NCBI RefSeq assembly: GCF_932526225.1 | Contig: NC_064041.1 | Span: 7,215,042-7,279,041 of the forward strand | From: Nematostella vectensis | Lineage: Eukaryota; Cnidaria; Anthozoa; Actiniaria; Edwardsiidae | Length of the DNA stretch: 64,000 nucleotides | Direction: 5' to 3' | Part shown: positions 11,401 to 26,307 of the stretch, piece after piece | How positions within the stretch are numbered: the stretch's first letter is position 1 | Layout of the letters: every line of letters starts with the position of its first letter | Position numbers and translations under genes: made by a program | Notes under the pieces: generated by a model | The model's input: the letters and a program-made list of their open reading frames with translations, nothing else | Told to the model about the DNA's origin: nothing | The model's database searches: none

Positions 11401-14400
11401 TTGGTCACGTAACTTAATAATATCTTAGATAACTTGGTCACGTAACTCAATAATATCTTAGATGACTTGGTCACGTAACTCAATAATATCTTAGATGACT
11501 TGGTCACATAGCTCAATAATATTTAGATGACTTGGTCACATAACTCAATAATATCTTAGATGACTTGGTCACATAACTCAATAATATCTTAGATGACTTG
11601 GTCACGTAACTCAATAATATCTTAGATGACTTGGTCACGTAACTCAATAATATCTTAGATGACTTGGTCACATAACTCAATAATATCTTAGATGACTCGG
11701 TCACGTAACTCAATAATATCTTAGATGACTTGGTCACATAACTAAAAAATATCTTAGATGACTTGGTCACGTAGCTCAATAATATCTTAGATGACTTGGT
11801 CACATAACTCAATAATATCTTAGATGACTTGGTCACGTAACTCAATAATATCTTAGATGACTTGGTCACGTAACTAAAAAATATCTTAAATGACTTGGTC
11901 ACATAACTCAATAATATCTTAGATGACTTGGTCACGTAACTCAATAATATCTAAGATGACTTGGTCACGTAACCCAATAATATCTTAGATGACTTGGTCA
12001 CGTAACTCAATAATATCTTAGATAACTTGGTCATGTAACTTAATAATATCTAAGATGACTTGGTCACGTAACTCAATAATATCTTAGATAACTTGGTCAT
12101 GTAACTCAATCAGGGTTCGTACAAGTCCTTGAAAACCTTGAAAGTGTTTGAATTTTAAAATTTGAAATTCAAGGTTTGGAAAGTGCTTGAATTCTTATTA
12201 TCAGTCCTTGAAAGTCCTTGAAAAATATCTGATTTTAAAGAAACAAAAGTAAAGCTTATGGAATGTGGATTAATCGCAAATTGTAGCCAAATATATCGTT
12301 TGCGAGCTATTGCTTTATATAATTTTGGCCGCAGTTCTGTAATTTATGCTACCTGTATTTTTTACGGGAGAACCAGTGGTAGCAGGTGTTTGGCCTTGTT
12401 AATGATGTCAAGTCTTGGTGAGAGCAGAAATATACTGAGGTGAAATGTAGACTTGGCATAAAGACATTCAATATCCAGAGCATGGGCATTTCGGCATAGA
12501 AATTACGGATGTACAAGATAAAGTATGTATAATCCATGCCCAAAAACAAGATCAGCATAGATCATTAGCAGATTGTACAGTGAAAGAAAGTATGCTTCGC
12601 CAAGTTCAAGCTCTTTGCTGATGGTAATGGTGGGCTTACAAGAAAGATGAGAGATTGTGATCTCCTGGTGCTCCCGTACACAGAATTTGTGGGGAAAGCT
12701 GAGCAAGCCCAGAAGACGATCTTCTTGGATTTTAACTACAAGAGAGGTGGCGAATAATGGTCCCTAGATATATTGATTTTCTCTCCAAATTTCAAGGCAT
12801 CTCGATTTCTCGGATTTTAGAGATTTGACTTCACGTTCTGGTTCTCGAGAAATGCAAGATCTCGTTTTCTCTGATTTAAAAAAAAGCCTACTTGTCATCT
12901 CGGAACTATTTCTCAGATTGACCATTCGCCACAAGCTAAACAGGCTGGGTGCGTCCTTCTTACAGCATCTAGCCTGGAAGAGTTGTGCTCTGGAAGTTTA
13001 AGATGCTGTTGACACTTTTTCATGGTCAGGCAAGAGTCGACTTCTCTGTAAATTTCAGTTGAAAACGTGCGCTTGCTAACTGCTAGGTGCGGCAAGTCAA
13101 GGGAGGAAACATTACACCCAATGTCATGAAAACTAGGGGAGGGCCAAGGAGGAGATTGTTTGAAGCCGTAAGCGAAAATGGCAAGAAGAGCTAGAGAACA
13201 AGTGGAGGTGAAACTGTATTCCAAAATCAACGTCACCACTAGGGACGGTAATTTCAGTTAATGGAGCCGGAGCCAGGCTCAAAGGTCACTCATAAATCAT
13301 ATCGTACGGGTACGCGTATCATGCTACAATAGCACAGGTATGACTCAATATGTTTCACGTTAGATACCTCACTATGAACGCTCTTAATTCTTATTGGTAT
13401 CTATCTCTATATAAAGTGCCACACATAAAGTAAAGTCATTCGCTCTTTCGCTTAATAAGCTAGGAGTACTGTAAAGAAACATTTGAAAATCGGTTAAATA
13501 TGCCTAAACGTTTGCGTTTGTCTGGAGGAGACGAGTTCTCTCTACCGATGTGCTTGGTCTTCGACTACAAGCCCTCAACCGCCCCTCCGGTGGAATGCGG
13601 CAGCAACAAATAGATCGCCTCAGGCAAGCCACTACTCAAGGCGGTGAGGAGGCTTCACCCTCAGCCCTGAGGTGTGCTTGTGCGTTGGTGGACCAGCCAA
13701 TACTCTCGTCCGATCCTTCACGCGGAGTTTAGAGGAGATGAGTGAGGCCATATGCTTACACTACAGTTGCTAAGGAGAAGCAAAAGGCTTTGAAAGAAGA
13801 AAGTTTTGAACGTTCGAGAATCTCACAAAAAGTTGAAAATCTGTAGGCGAACGTTTGCTTGAAATCACCGTTTAATAACAGTTGCTCACCAGTGAGTAAT
13901 GATGCTTGTGTATGTTTCGAAGAGTCCAATCGTCGTCTATTTTCGTATTGAAAATAGACCATGTACAATTGATAAAAGCTCTGGTAAAACTTGGAAAAGT
14001 ACTTTGCCCTATATTGAATTTTCCTTGAATTTCTACAAAAAGTCCTTGTAAAAGTCCTTAAAAGTCCTTGAATTTGATTGGTGGAAAATTGTACGAACCC
14101 TGTCAATAATATCTTAGATGACTTGGTCACTAACTCAATAATATCTTAGATGACAAGGTCTCGTGACACTTTATTGCTTACAGATGACTTGGTCACGTGA
14201 CCCATTAATGTCTTACAGATTGATCTTGGTCCAAATGAGCACTCTATCATGGCTGTAGCAACACAGGGAGCCCATAATTATGACTCATGGGTCCTAACCT
14301 ACACTATGTCCGTCAGCCACGACGGGAAGACCTGGGAAGACTACAAGGAGGGAGGTAGCGTCAAGGTACGGCATTCACTATAAGACTCATGCATTCGGGT

Positions 14401-17400
14401 AAAATATTTACGCACTGTAATGACGGTTTTGCACGACGGTAGAGATCGAGGATTGATAATACCGAAGACTATTTGATTATTGTTCCTACGGCTTGCTTGT
14501 AGCCCTTTGAAATCAAAATATAACAAAATCGCATTCGTTGACTAAAAGCTCAGTCAATGTAAAGATCCCCGCATTCTTGTTGCGACTATTAGGGTTTATA
14601 CTCTTCGCTCACAAACAAAATTACGTAATGTTATTATATCTAATCAAAACATTGTACATACGTTAACGTCATGGTTATCTTATCTACTTATTTCTTTATT
14701 ATTCAATCTTCTAAACAATGCAATTGCTAATTGCCCGTTATTGTAAGAGTACTACAATCAAAGTAAGGCGTTTATACATGAGACTTACAATAGCTTACAA
14801 CCCGTTAGTATACCCGTTACTACTACATCTAATCCGGGAAGTTGAATGTACATCATTCGACACATGGCACTGATTAATAACATTCCGAATAAGATGGTAA
14901 AATAGAAATACAAAATATGTCGTTCCTGTTTCGTTATCATTGTTTTCAATTTTCAAGTTTTTGAAAAAGGAACTTTTTTCCGATCCCGATTTTCCGATAC
15001 TGATTATTCAAGTTCAGCAAACAGCTAAAGAAATGGTAGAAGTAACGTAAAGGCTAAACTGCAGAATACCCGTCCACCTATTTGCATTTTCCTTGTATTT
15101 ACTGCCTCGTTCTATAAACAAAGTCTCATTGTTAACTCTTTGTGGACGGGTATTCTGCAGTTGCTCCGAAGTAAACATATTATAGCGATCATTTTAACAA
15201 CCGAAAAGGTTATTGGGCATTTTTAAATGCTTCAAAGTTTCCGTTATAGGTATTTAGTGGTAACACAGACCGGAAGTCGATAGTGAAGCACAAACTTGAC
15301 CCAGCTCCCCAAGCCGTTTATGTGCGATTTCAACCAAAAACATGGAGCGGAGACCTGTGTATGAGAGTAGAACTGTATGGCTGTTATGGTAAGTTTGCTT
15401 GTATTGGTATCCCTGTGTTGTTCTTGTGAGCGGAGGCCTGTGTATGAGAGTGGAAGTGTATGGCTGTTATGGAAAGTTTGCTTGTTATGGTGTCCCTGTG
15501 TTGTTATTGTGAGCGAAGGCCTGTGTATGAGAGTGGAACTGTATGGCTGTTATGGTTAGTTTGCTTGTATTGGTATCCCTGTGTTGTTATTGTTAGAGAA
15601 GGGCTGTGTATGAGAATGGAACTGTATGGGCTGTTATGGTATGTTTGCTAACAATGGTGTCCCTGTGTTTTTTTTATTTTTGTTTCGTACACAGTATAAC
15701 AAGAGGTGTGTTTAATACTAAGACGTTTATTTTGAAGAATCATCTAGCATAAGGCATTGTATTACATAGCGTGGCGATGTGTTGATCACGTGTATTCTGT
15801 TCTAAGAGGCGGTTATGTAATTGTAATGTAATCTACTAAAAACAATACGTCTATCACGTAAGAATTGTGAGCGGAGGCCTGTGTAGAAAGTGGAACTGTA
15901 TGGCTGTAATGGTAAGTTTGCTTATATTGGTTTCCCTGTGTTGTTATTTTAAGGGAGACCTGTGTATGAGAGAAGACCTGTACATGTCTGTTGTGATATG
16001 TTTGCTTGTATTGGTTTCCCTGTGTTGTTATTTTAAGGGAGACCTGTGTATGAGAGAAGACCTGTACATGTCTGTTATGATATGTTTGCTTGTATTTGTT
16101 TCCCTGTGTTGTTATTTTAAGGGAGACCTGTGTATGAGAGAGGACCTGTACATGACCGTTATGGTGTTTGCTTGTATTGGAGTCCCTGTGTTGTTATTTT
16201 GAGTGGAGGCCTGTGTGTATGAGAGTAGAACTATTTATCTGGGGCAGGTGTAAATAAACGTCTGTAGATCCATGTATTTCTCATGGTCTTGACATTTTAG
16301 TTTTGCATGCCGCCGTTGGACTTGAAGATGGGAACATACCAAATGCGAATTTCCATAGCAGATCAGGTACCGGGTATTCTGGTCGGCTCAATCACGCCGA
16401 CGGACTAAGGTAAAAAGATCGAGTCATGCCCATTCCCAGTGATAGATTCTTATGATCGCAGCAATTAGTACGATTGCAAAGTGGTTTTCATACAGAATCG
16501 CACTTTTGATCGCTTACGATGCACAGGGTGAGTCGCCTGTAATCGAGTGCGATTTAAAACCAGCCTTTACGCGACTGAAATCCGCATTAATTTCAATTTC
16601 CTTAGTGTTATTAGTGTTTACCTTATTTTTTAAAGATGAAACTCTGCGAAATTCTACAGATTTTAGTTGAAAGTCTATGATAACTTTTTCTAGTCCCCGT
16701 AACATATGATTTTTTACATAAGACATTAGACAATTATCATCATGATCATAATTTTTTTCAACATTGTTTTTGGTTTTGTTTTCAGACCTGACGCCACTCA
16801 TCTGGAGACATTCCAGATTGACCTTGGCCCTGAGGTACAGACCGTCACTGCTGTAGCTACACAGGGAGCTAAAACAAAAGACGAGTGGACCAAAAACTAC
16901 ACCCTAAGTTACACCCTAGATGGTACTGTATGGTACAAGTACAAAGAACTCGGCGAAGTCAAGGTGATTCCTGCAGTAGGATTGGATGGTGATAGCGGAG
17001 TGATGCTTTTTGTGGTGGTAATGATAATGATTATGGTGTCGGCCTTGACAATGATTATGATGATAACATGGTGATGATGGTGTCGGTCTTGACAATGATT
17101 GTGGTGATGATGATTGATTGATGATTCATGATGTTGGCGTTGACGATGATTGTGATGATGGCATAATGTTAAGGGCGGTGTTGATGACGATAGCGATAAT
17201 AACATGATGATGTTGATAGTTATGTTGTTGTTGACTATGATGATGATTATCATGATTGTGGTGCCGACGATGATTGTGATGATGATGATGATGACGATGA
17301 CGATGGTGATGGTGATGGTGATGGTGATGGTGATGGTGATGGTGATGGTGATGGTGATGGTGATGGTGATGGTGATGGTGATGGTGATGGTGATGGTGAT

Positions 17401-20400
17401 GGTGATGATGATGTAATCAATTTTAACCAAGAATTTGTGCTGTAAATAGAATTTGTCTAATCTATTTCAACACCACGTGCACATTGTAAACTCGATAGTA
17501 TGTTAATCGGTCAACAGTATTTTCTGTAAATCGTACTACTTGTCTTGCTTTTTATTTCATAAAAGAAATGTCGGCGTGGTAACGCGATTGGTCAACTTTT
17601 ATAAACAAATTGCAGTTTATTCGTAGCGCACGACCTTAAAGAGCTTTTGTCAGTCACACCTTGTTACTGTTTTCAGCAAACATTGAAAGACATTATCAAA
17701 ATAACCACCTAAAAGTAATAACCACCTAACATTAAAATCTAAGTTACAAAATTCAATTAAAGATATAACATCAGCTTTCCCAAATCAGCCGATGAAAATG
17801 GATGCATTCTGGATGACAAAATGGCGACTAACAGAGGGTTTTTAAGTACCTAAGAGTTTAGATTGACGTTAACTACCAGGGGCTAACAGTCAAAGTTGCG
17901 TACTTTACAGATCTTTGAGGGAAACTGGGACCGTGACACTGTGGTCACCAATCGTCTTCATCATAACATCACAGCGCGGTACTTGCGCTTCGATCTGTAC
18001 ATGTACTACCAGCGCCCGTCCATAAGGGCAGAGGTCTACGGCGGCAAAGGTAAGTTAAGACAACTCTACAGAGGTCTACGGGACAAAGGTAAGCTAAGAC
18101 AAGTCTACAGAGGTCTACGGGGGCAAAGGTAGGCTAAGACAGCTCTACAAAGGTCTACGGGACAAAGGTAAGCTAAGACAACTCTACAAAGGTCTACGTG
18201 ACAAAGGCAAGCTAAGACAAGTCTACAGAGGTCTACGGGGGCAAAGGTAAGCTAAGACAAGTCTACAGAGGTCTACGGGGGCAAAGGTAAGCTAAGACAA
18301 GTCTACAGAGGTCTACGGGGGCAAAGGTAAGCTAAGACGACTCTACAGAAGTCGACAGCGGCAAAGGTAAGTCAAGACGACTCTACAGAGGTCTACGGTG
18401 GCAAAGGAAAGTTAAGACAGCTCTAAAGAGGTCTATGGGGGCAAAGGTAAGCTAAAGCTAAGACAACTCTACAGAGGTCTACGGGGGCAAATGTAAGCTA
18501 AGACAGCTCTACAGAGGTCTACGGGGGCAAAGGTAAGTTAAGACAACTCTACAGAGGTCTACGCGGCATAGGTAAGCTAAGACAGCCCTACAGAGGTCTA
18601 CGGGGGCAAAGGTAAGTTAAAACAACTCTACAGAGGTCTACGCGGCATAGGTAAGCTAAGACAACTACTCTACAGAGGTCTACGGGGGCAAAGGTTAAGA
18701 CAACTACTTTCTATGCCAGTGAAAGCAAAAGAATTTGCTACATTCCAATGTACGTTTGCTGTGTCATCACAAGAGGATTCCTAAATGTGGGATAATTGTG
18801 ACTTTTTAAAAATTTATTTGTCATAAATGTGTGATAGATTAGCGACAATATAATATATTATTTGCAGCTTTTATTATTTTCGCACAATATTTACCGAAAA
18901 AATACATGGATCATAGTTTTCTTCGATTTTTCAACTTCTCTATTTCCGAGGTGGCCTTTTACAAGTCTCCTATTTGGTTTTTTCAACCCTAACAACGAAA
19001 ATAGTATTTAAAAACACTTAAAACAGCGCGCGTGCCCTCCTTTGAAATGGCGTATTTAAAAATAACGGTGTTCGCAATGATAAGTGAGAATTGGAACTTT
19101 GAGCTTAAAAACACCCTACAGTCTTCCATACTTTTGGTGTTCTTTTGTAAGAGTGGAAAATACATTTATTAGAAAAGGTTGAGAACCAAATTTCGTAGCC
19201 TGCTAGCCGGCGTTCCGGGGTTTTGGGATTCCGAAATTCCGGAGAGCCGGCTAGTAGGCTACAAATTTTGCTAAGATAGAAGGTTTCTCGTTTCTTTCGC
19301 TTCAACCTGCTTTGACCTGCAAAGGATTGTGTAAATGACAAACCCCGTTGTATGTCCTCTGATTTTCCATTGCAAACAACCAATTCGAAAGCGACATTAC
19401 GCGCATAAGTGTTGTAGAAATCCATCTAGAGTATGCTTGGTTTTCTTTGGACATAAAAAATCAAATTCCATCTGGCTATTTTTCTTGTTTAAAAAATCAG
19501 TGCATATATCTCTAAGACTAAGGGGCAATATTCACATATTTTAGATAGTACTATAGGAAGCCATATGTAAGACTATATGTCATTAGTCGCGTTCCCTAAA
19601 GAGTATTCAACGAAATAAAGTAAGGATTGCCGTTTGTTGTTAATACTTTGGCTACAAAAAATAAGTTCCAACTTAGTTCAACGTTAATTATTTTTCATAA
19701 AGATTTGCATTCAGTGAAGTGGAGTCCGGCGCGAACTACGTCTTATTTAAAGCGCTATCCAATCTCTCTTTCAGCTTGTGACACGGCGTTTGGGATCGAA
19801 AACAAAACAATCCCCGACTCAAGTATCAACGCTTCGAGTGTTGCGGGTCCTGGGTACGAGCCAGCGAAAGCTCGGCTGAACGGTAATGGGGCCTGGTGTG
19901 GAGTGTTTTCCACAGATGGGTTGTACGTTGACCTTGGTAAGGTACGAAAGATTTCAAAGGTCGGAATCCAAGGCCACCCAACAGAAGAGAAGTGGACTTC
20001 TAAGATAAAGCTGCACTATAGCGTAGATGGGCTGAGGTGGTACATCTATGAACCAACCAGAGACAAGCTCGAGGTAAGACATTAGGGTAAACATTTGACT
20101 CTAAAGCCGGCTTGTTTAATGGTAACTTGGGCGTTACTTGAAAGTTAAGTGTGTATCGTTACCTCGGTATAGGAATCCTGTATTTAGGTATAGGAAACAT
20201 TTAAATACAAAACAAATAAACAAAAAACTGAATCACTGTTTATTCTGAACCTCTCTTCGCAAGCTTGCTCTCGCTCACGTGTCATGGCGTGACAGCGTTG
20301 CGTTACATCCGTTACAAGGTGAAGATAAAGATTTTCCTTTCCATCAATTCTTTCAGCACACAGCAAATGGAGACAAAACAACCGTGGTTTATTTGTTACT

Positions 20401-23400
20401 TGTCAAAGCACGAAGGGCCCGTTACGTCATGTTTCAGCCAGTGACATGGCAAAGTGCACCTTGCATGCGAGTTGAGATATATGGCTGCGATGGTGAGTTT
20501 TCCTTAAGACACGCAAGACAAATTGGGATGAATGTGAGTTTTCCATAAGACAGGAAAAACTAAACGCTCTGAGACTGAAGGTGAGTTTCCATAAGACAGG
20601 CAATGGTTTATATAAGACTGACAAGATCAATTTGAGAAAAAGGCAAAGTTTACCATAAAACAGGCAAGAAAAGTCGTACTGAGTAAGGATAAGTTACTTC
20701 AAGCGTCAAACTTTTTAATGTTTTAAGTTATTGTGGGTCGGTTTGGCAAATAGTAGTGGTAGGGTAGGAAAGGGCAGGGCAGGTAAATTACAAATAATGA
20801 AAAACATTGAAATATGATGGCAACGGTAAGGTATACAATACAATATTCTTTATTTTTGGAGGGTTGCATTTTAACCGTGGAGGTTTTCTAACAAATGGCC
20901 CTAAAAACCAAAAAAGTACAATTTGAATTCTTCGTGTCAACCTTTATCTCCTCTATAATGGGGAGTAGAGTGGCCCCTTTAAATACTGTCTTTTTAAATA
21001 TTGTCTTTTTTTGTTTGTTAGATTGCAACGATGCAATGGGGCTACAGCGCTACGAGCTCCCTGACAAATCCCTCAGTGCATCCTCCACCTATTACGCCGG
21101 GCACGAACCCTGGTTGGGTCGCCTGTGGGAACAGAGAGGAGAGGGGGCCTGGTGCGCTTTGGAAAATGACGGCAACCAATTTCTCCAACTGGACTTTGGT
21201 CACCCTGTGCGCGTCCGTGGCGTGGCTACCCAGGGCAAATACCGGAAGTCGTGGTGGGCGATTAAGGAGTACGCGTGGGTGAAGACCTTCAAGCTGAGTT
21301 ACGCCGAGTATTCCGATGAGTGGAGCTACAGCGGATATATTGGCAGATGGAAGTCTTACTCTGAGGATGGTAGTACTCACAAGGTAGGTACCGCTCGATG
21401 TTTCGGAATGGCACATAACAAGGACTTCGTCTAAACAGGGAAGTGTAAGGAGATGGAATCGCAACTGAATATATTAAAGGCCAATGGTGCACTTGAAATG
21501 TAGTTTGAAATGTTTGTTTCGCGCCTTTCACTACCTGCATCGGTACACATTTTGCCGTAAACAACATCTCTAGCAAACCTCGATTTTTAGATGTAGAAGC
21601 TTTAGATATATTGCCATCGACCTATTTTGTTTACTTTCCTGGTCTAAAGTATAAGTAACCCGAGTTTAAACGAAAAATGCTAGAAACACTAGAGCCTTTT
21701 TAAAACCGGTTAAGCTCATTTGTGGTAAAAAGTTGCAGAATTTACTTCCTTCGTGTACGACTTTTCTGTCACCCGTCCAAAAATTCTGAGCGTTTGTTCT
21801 TTATCTCTGGAAAGTAATCTTAGATATCACGAATATCAAAGTGCAGCTCGGATTATACGAAATATTCAGGCGTAATGATTACACTATTCGAATCATTTCT
21901 TTTTTCTTTCACTTAGACAAACTTTTGTGGTTTTTATTACTGTCCGTTACTTTTTTTTCTACATTTCAAGGTTTTTGCAGGAAACATTGGACACGATGTC
22001 GCTCGACACACATTGTCAAGGACACTTTTAACTCGGTACCTTAGATTTGTTCCCGTCACTTACCATGGCTGGACGTGCCTCAGAGTAGAAGTCTTTGGTT
22101 GTAAAGGTGAGAAACTGCCTGTCCGTCCGTCCGTCCATCCGTGTATCGTCTGTCCATCCGTGTATCGTGTGTCCTTCCGTGTATCGTGTGTCCGTCCGTG
22201 TATCGTCTGTCCATCCGTGTATCGTGTGTCCATCCGTGTATCGTGTGTCCGTCCGTGTATCGTGTGTCCGTCCGTGTATCGTGTGTCCGTCCGTGTATCG
22301 TCTGTCCGTCCGTGTATCGTCTGTCCGTCCGTGTATCGTGTGTCCGTCCGTGTATCGTGTGTCCGTCCGTGTATCGTCTGTCCGTCCGTGTATCGTGTGT
22401 CCGTCCGTGTATCGTGTGTCCGTCCGTGTATCGTCTGTCCGTCCGTGTATCGTCTGTCCGTCCGTGTATCGTCTGTCCGTCCGTGTATCGTGTGTCCGTC
22501 CGTGTATCGTCTGTCCGTCCGTGTATCGTCTGTCCATCCGTGTCTCGTCTGCCCATCCGTGTCTCGTCTGTCCATCCGTGTCTCGTCTGTCCGTCCGTGT
22601 ATCATCTGTCCGTCCGTGTATCGTCTGTCCGTCCGTGTATCGTCTGTCCGTCCGTGTATCGTCTGTCCGTCCGTGTATCGTCTGTCCGTCCGTGTATCGT
22701 CTTTCCGTCCGTGTATCGTCTGTCCGTCCGTGTATCGTCTGTCCGTCCGTGTATCGTCTGTCCATCCGTGTATCGTCTAACCGTCCGTGTATCGTCTGTC
22801 CGTCCGTGTATCGTCTGTCCGTCCGTGTGTCTGTCAGTCGATCCGTCTGTTTCTCTGTCTTTTCGTCCGTCTGTCGATTAGCCCATTCGTCCGTGGCGAA
22901 TAACTCCGAGCAAAATACACCTGTTTCAATAAAGGTTGTCAGTGCAAATGACAAATGGCTATTGGCAAATGGCAATTCTAAGACCGAAAGTAGCCATGCG
23001 TCACGAAGAATATGGATAAATCAAAACATTTATCCATTAAAGGCAACCAATACTTGGCTCTGAAATTGCTGTACTTTATTCAACACCTTTAATTTTACGA
23101 ATAATTAGTACCCATAAGCCATTTACCATTTGCCATTCGCCATTTGCACTGCCAACCTTTTGTAAAATAGGTGTATTTACGGATTGCTACCATGTACCAT
23201 GTTCGTCATTACGAATAATTAGTACCCATAAGTCCATTTACCATTTGCCATTCGCCATTTTATACTGCCAACCGTTTGTGAAATAGGTGTATTTTTTTTT
23301 TACGGATTACTACCATGTACGTCTTTTTTCAGTTTGTGATGAGCCTCTGGGCATGGAAGAACTACATATTAAAAAAGAAGATCTCCTAGAGTCCTCCGGT

Positions 23401-26211
23401 TATAATATGATATCAGGTGGTGAAAGGCCAGACTTTGCAAGACTGAACTACCCTGGAACAACGGGCTGGAGACCTAACATATATAGAGAAAAGAAATGGC
23501 TTCAGGTAATTAGTTTCACCAATAGCAAATTGCTTGAAGCTGATTGTTAAACATACATTTAAAATTAACCCTTCACCGTTTCTCAACTTCATTGTTTTTG
23601 CTTGGTTTTTCTTGCTCTGGCTTGTTTAGGTTGACCTAGGGAGTGAACGGGCGTACGTCACAGCCGTTGCTACCCAGGGAGACCGAAGAAACTCTTACCG
23701 AGGAATCGCGAAGTACAGCTTGTCGTTTAGCCTTAATCAGCTGGACTGGGCGGATTATCAGGAAGAATGGGAGACTAGGGTAAGAACGAGAATGAGTTTC
23801 CAGAGCACCTTCTCTATTTATGTCCAGTGACTCATGGTTTTGGAATGAAATTCGAACATTTATTACCAATACGACATCTCTCTGGGAGAGCACTTAATTA
23901 AGTGTTAATCTGGTGCTCTCCCAGAGATGTCGTATTTGGTCTATTCGATTTACAGAATCATAAAAACAACTAATAATTTTTATTATTTTACTAGCTAAAT
24001 TCTTTATATACAAGTGTGAACAGAAACGTAAACCTATTTGAGTCAGCAGCTTTCTTACAATGCTTAGATCCTAACATTAGATCGAATGTCAAATTGCTAA
24101 AGAAAAGAAATTAGAACAAATTCACATCATGAAATGGGAACTTCATTGGGTTACTAGAGTGAACTTAATTTTTGATTTCCTTACGTCTGGTCTGGGTCTC
24201 GGTGGGCTGCATACCTTATCATTTATGCAGTGTTATGTGTCTTGTTTTGTTAGTTATAGGCGTATGAATGGAAAACAAATTGTAAAAAGGAAAAAAAGAT
24301 CTTGTAAACATCTTTATTTGTTTAATAATAATTAATAATAATAATAATGAGGAGGAGGAGGAGGAGGAGGAGGAGGAGGGAGGGAGGGGGAGGGGGAGGG
24401 GGAGGGGGAGGGGGAGGGGGAGGGGGAGGGGGAGGGGGAGGGGGGAGGGGGAGGGGGAGGGGGAGGGGGAGGGGGAGGGGGAGGGGGGAGGGGGAGGGGG
24501 AGGGGGGAGGGGGAGGAGGGGAGGGGAGGGGAGGGGGAGGGGGAGGGGGAGGAGGAGGATGAGGAGGATGAGGATAGCAAAGGTAAATGCAAAAGAGGTC
24601 GAATGCAGCTAATTACTATTAAATTCAATAAATAGTTGCTGACGGCGTGAAAATTGTAGCCTCGTCCCCAGGCCCCTCGTGACAGCCTTCTGTGAAATAT
24701 TCTCTGCGATGAGCTGTTTCCAACGCCTGGCAAAACACTAGGACTTATCATTCCAAATGACTAAAATCGCGGCTTTAGTTGTTCGGGTATAAGCAGGTAT
24801 TCTAAGCTATTATTAGATCGCTTGTTATACAAGATAAACCTAGCTGTGGAGGTAAACAACATATACTTCACGAATTAGACTAAGTGTGTGTGTTCCGATC
24901 GACTCGCAGAACATCATGCTTCGAGAATCTACAAAAACCTGGCTCAGATGAAGTAAATAATCTCAGTAACAGTTAGATATGTGTGAGTTTGTACTATACT
25001 CGACTGATTTCATGCTTAAACGCGCGTACAGTTCTCCTTTTAAGCCATAGACATCTCAAATCAGCTCCATACAAGTCCACAGACACGTCGATTTGTCGAT
25101 CCCGAGTGTTTTGCCAGGCTTTAGGGCTAGCGGCATATCAAAAGTGACGTCATTAACCGACAAGCCGCTCAGCCAATAGAAGCCAGGGAACTAGGCTATG
25201 CCAGTCGCTTATTTTATTAAAAAGTAGATCCAGTCAGCAGTCTCACTGTGCCAGTCGCTTATTTTATTAAAAAGTAGATCCAGTCAGCAGTCTCACTGTG
25301 CAGTCAATTTGAATCGACAAAATACAACACGAATCTTGAGCAGAATTCGGGATTTCTTCGAAACGTTATATTCGGATAATGTATAGAACCGCAGTGCCGC
25401 AAATTTGTAGTATTGAAATGCTGTTATTACCTTACATCACTGGGTAAGCAATTGGCTTTACTTGTTTTGAAACTGTGGGCTCTACTTACATCACGTTCTG
25501 ACAAGCCTGTTCCCAAGGGTTTATTTCCCGTGATTAGAACCTAAAGACAAAACAACCCTGGATTTTCGAGGATACACGCGTCCAACTGTCCATAAGTTGT
25601 CGAGAATCGTGCCACAGGCGCAATAAATTTAGACTCAATAGGGGATTTTGCGCTAAGAGATCACGTGACTGTTTGGGTGGCAAACTAGCGCGCTCGTAGG
25701 CTTTTTTTTTCTCGTCGTTCTCTTGTATGACGGGCGCAGTCATTTTTGTGATTTTTTTTGGTTTGAATTTGCCAACCAAAAAGGTCACGTGATCTCTAAG
25801 ACCCCTGTTAGCAGAGAACATTGTCTATAATCAATGAATGCATGCACCAGAGCTAGTGCCTTAGCATATTTATGATTCGTTTCTGTCCCAGAAAACGTGT
25901 TTCAGCTATCATTATCTCGTACTCCGACGCGCTAAGAAGGCTGTCTCGGGAATCTTGGCTATGTATCTCACTCTCTTGGCCGTAAACATTACAGCTTGGT
26001 CAGGGCCTTTTAATGGTCTCGTTTATATCACAGCTAATTTAACTTGTTATTGTTTGACCTTGATTCAGATCTTCGCTGCTGAAAAGATTGCGTTCCAGGT
26101 GACTAAGATCTACCTCCGGCACAAGACACTAGCGCGATATGTCCGATTCTGGACAGAGGAGGAAATTGAAACTGTCGTCATGAGCGTGGAGGTGTACGGA
26201 TGCCGAGGTAG

Positions 26212-26307
<96 letters not shown>

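Noticed and set aside
10869-11944. Minus-strand ORFs repeating SKILLSYVTK
   Set aside because: The 33-bp intronic minisatellite is 11 codons long and happens to lack stops on that strand.
10615-12110. CRISPR-like array of about 33-bp units
   Set aside because: Units are contiguous with no unique spacers, lie in an animal intron and have no cas genes; the same holds for the arrays at 44345 and 47098.
16909-17430. Poly-TI and poly-VM ORFs
   Set aside because: Translation of GAT/GGTGAT microsatellite, partly overlapping the true exon on the other strand.
22028-23063. Overlapping long ORFs (158-322 aa) on both strands
   Set aside because: All come from a 19-bp minisatellite without stop codons; because 19 is not a multiple of 3, every frame repeats. 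No domain or codon structure beyond the repeat.
24332-24751. Proline/serine-rich and glycine/arginine-rich ORFs
   Set aside because: Translation of a G-rich purine tract; not protein-coding.
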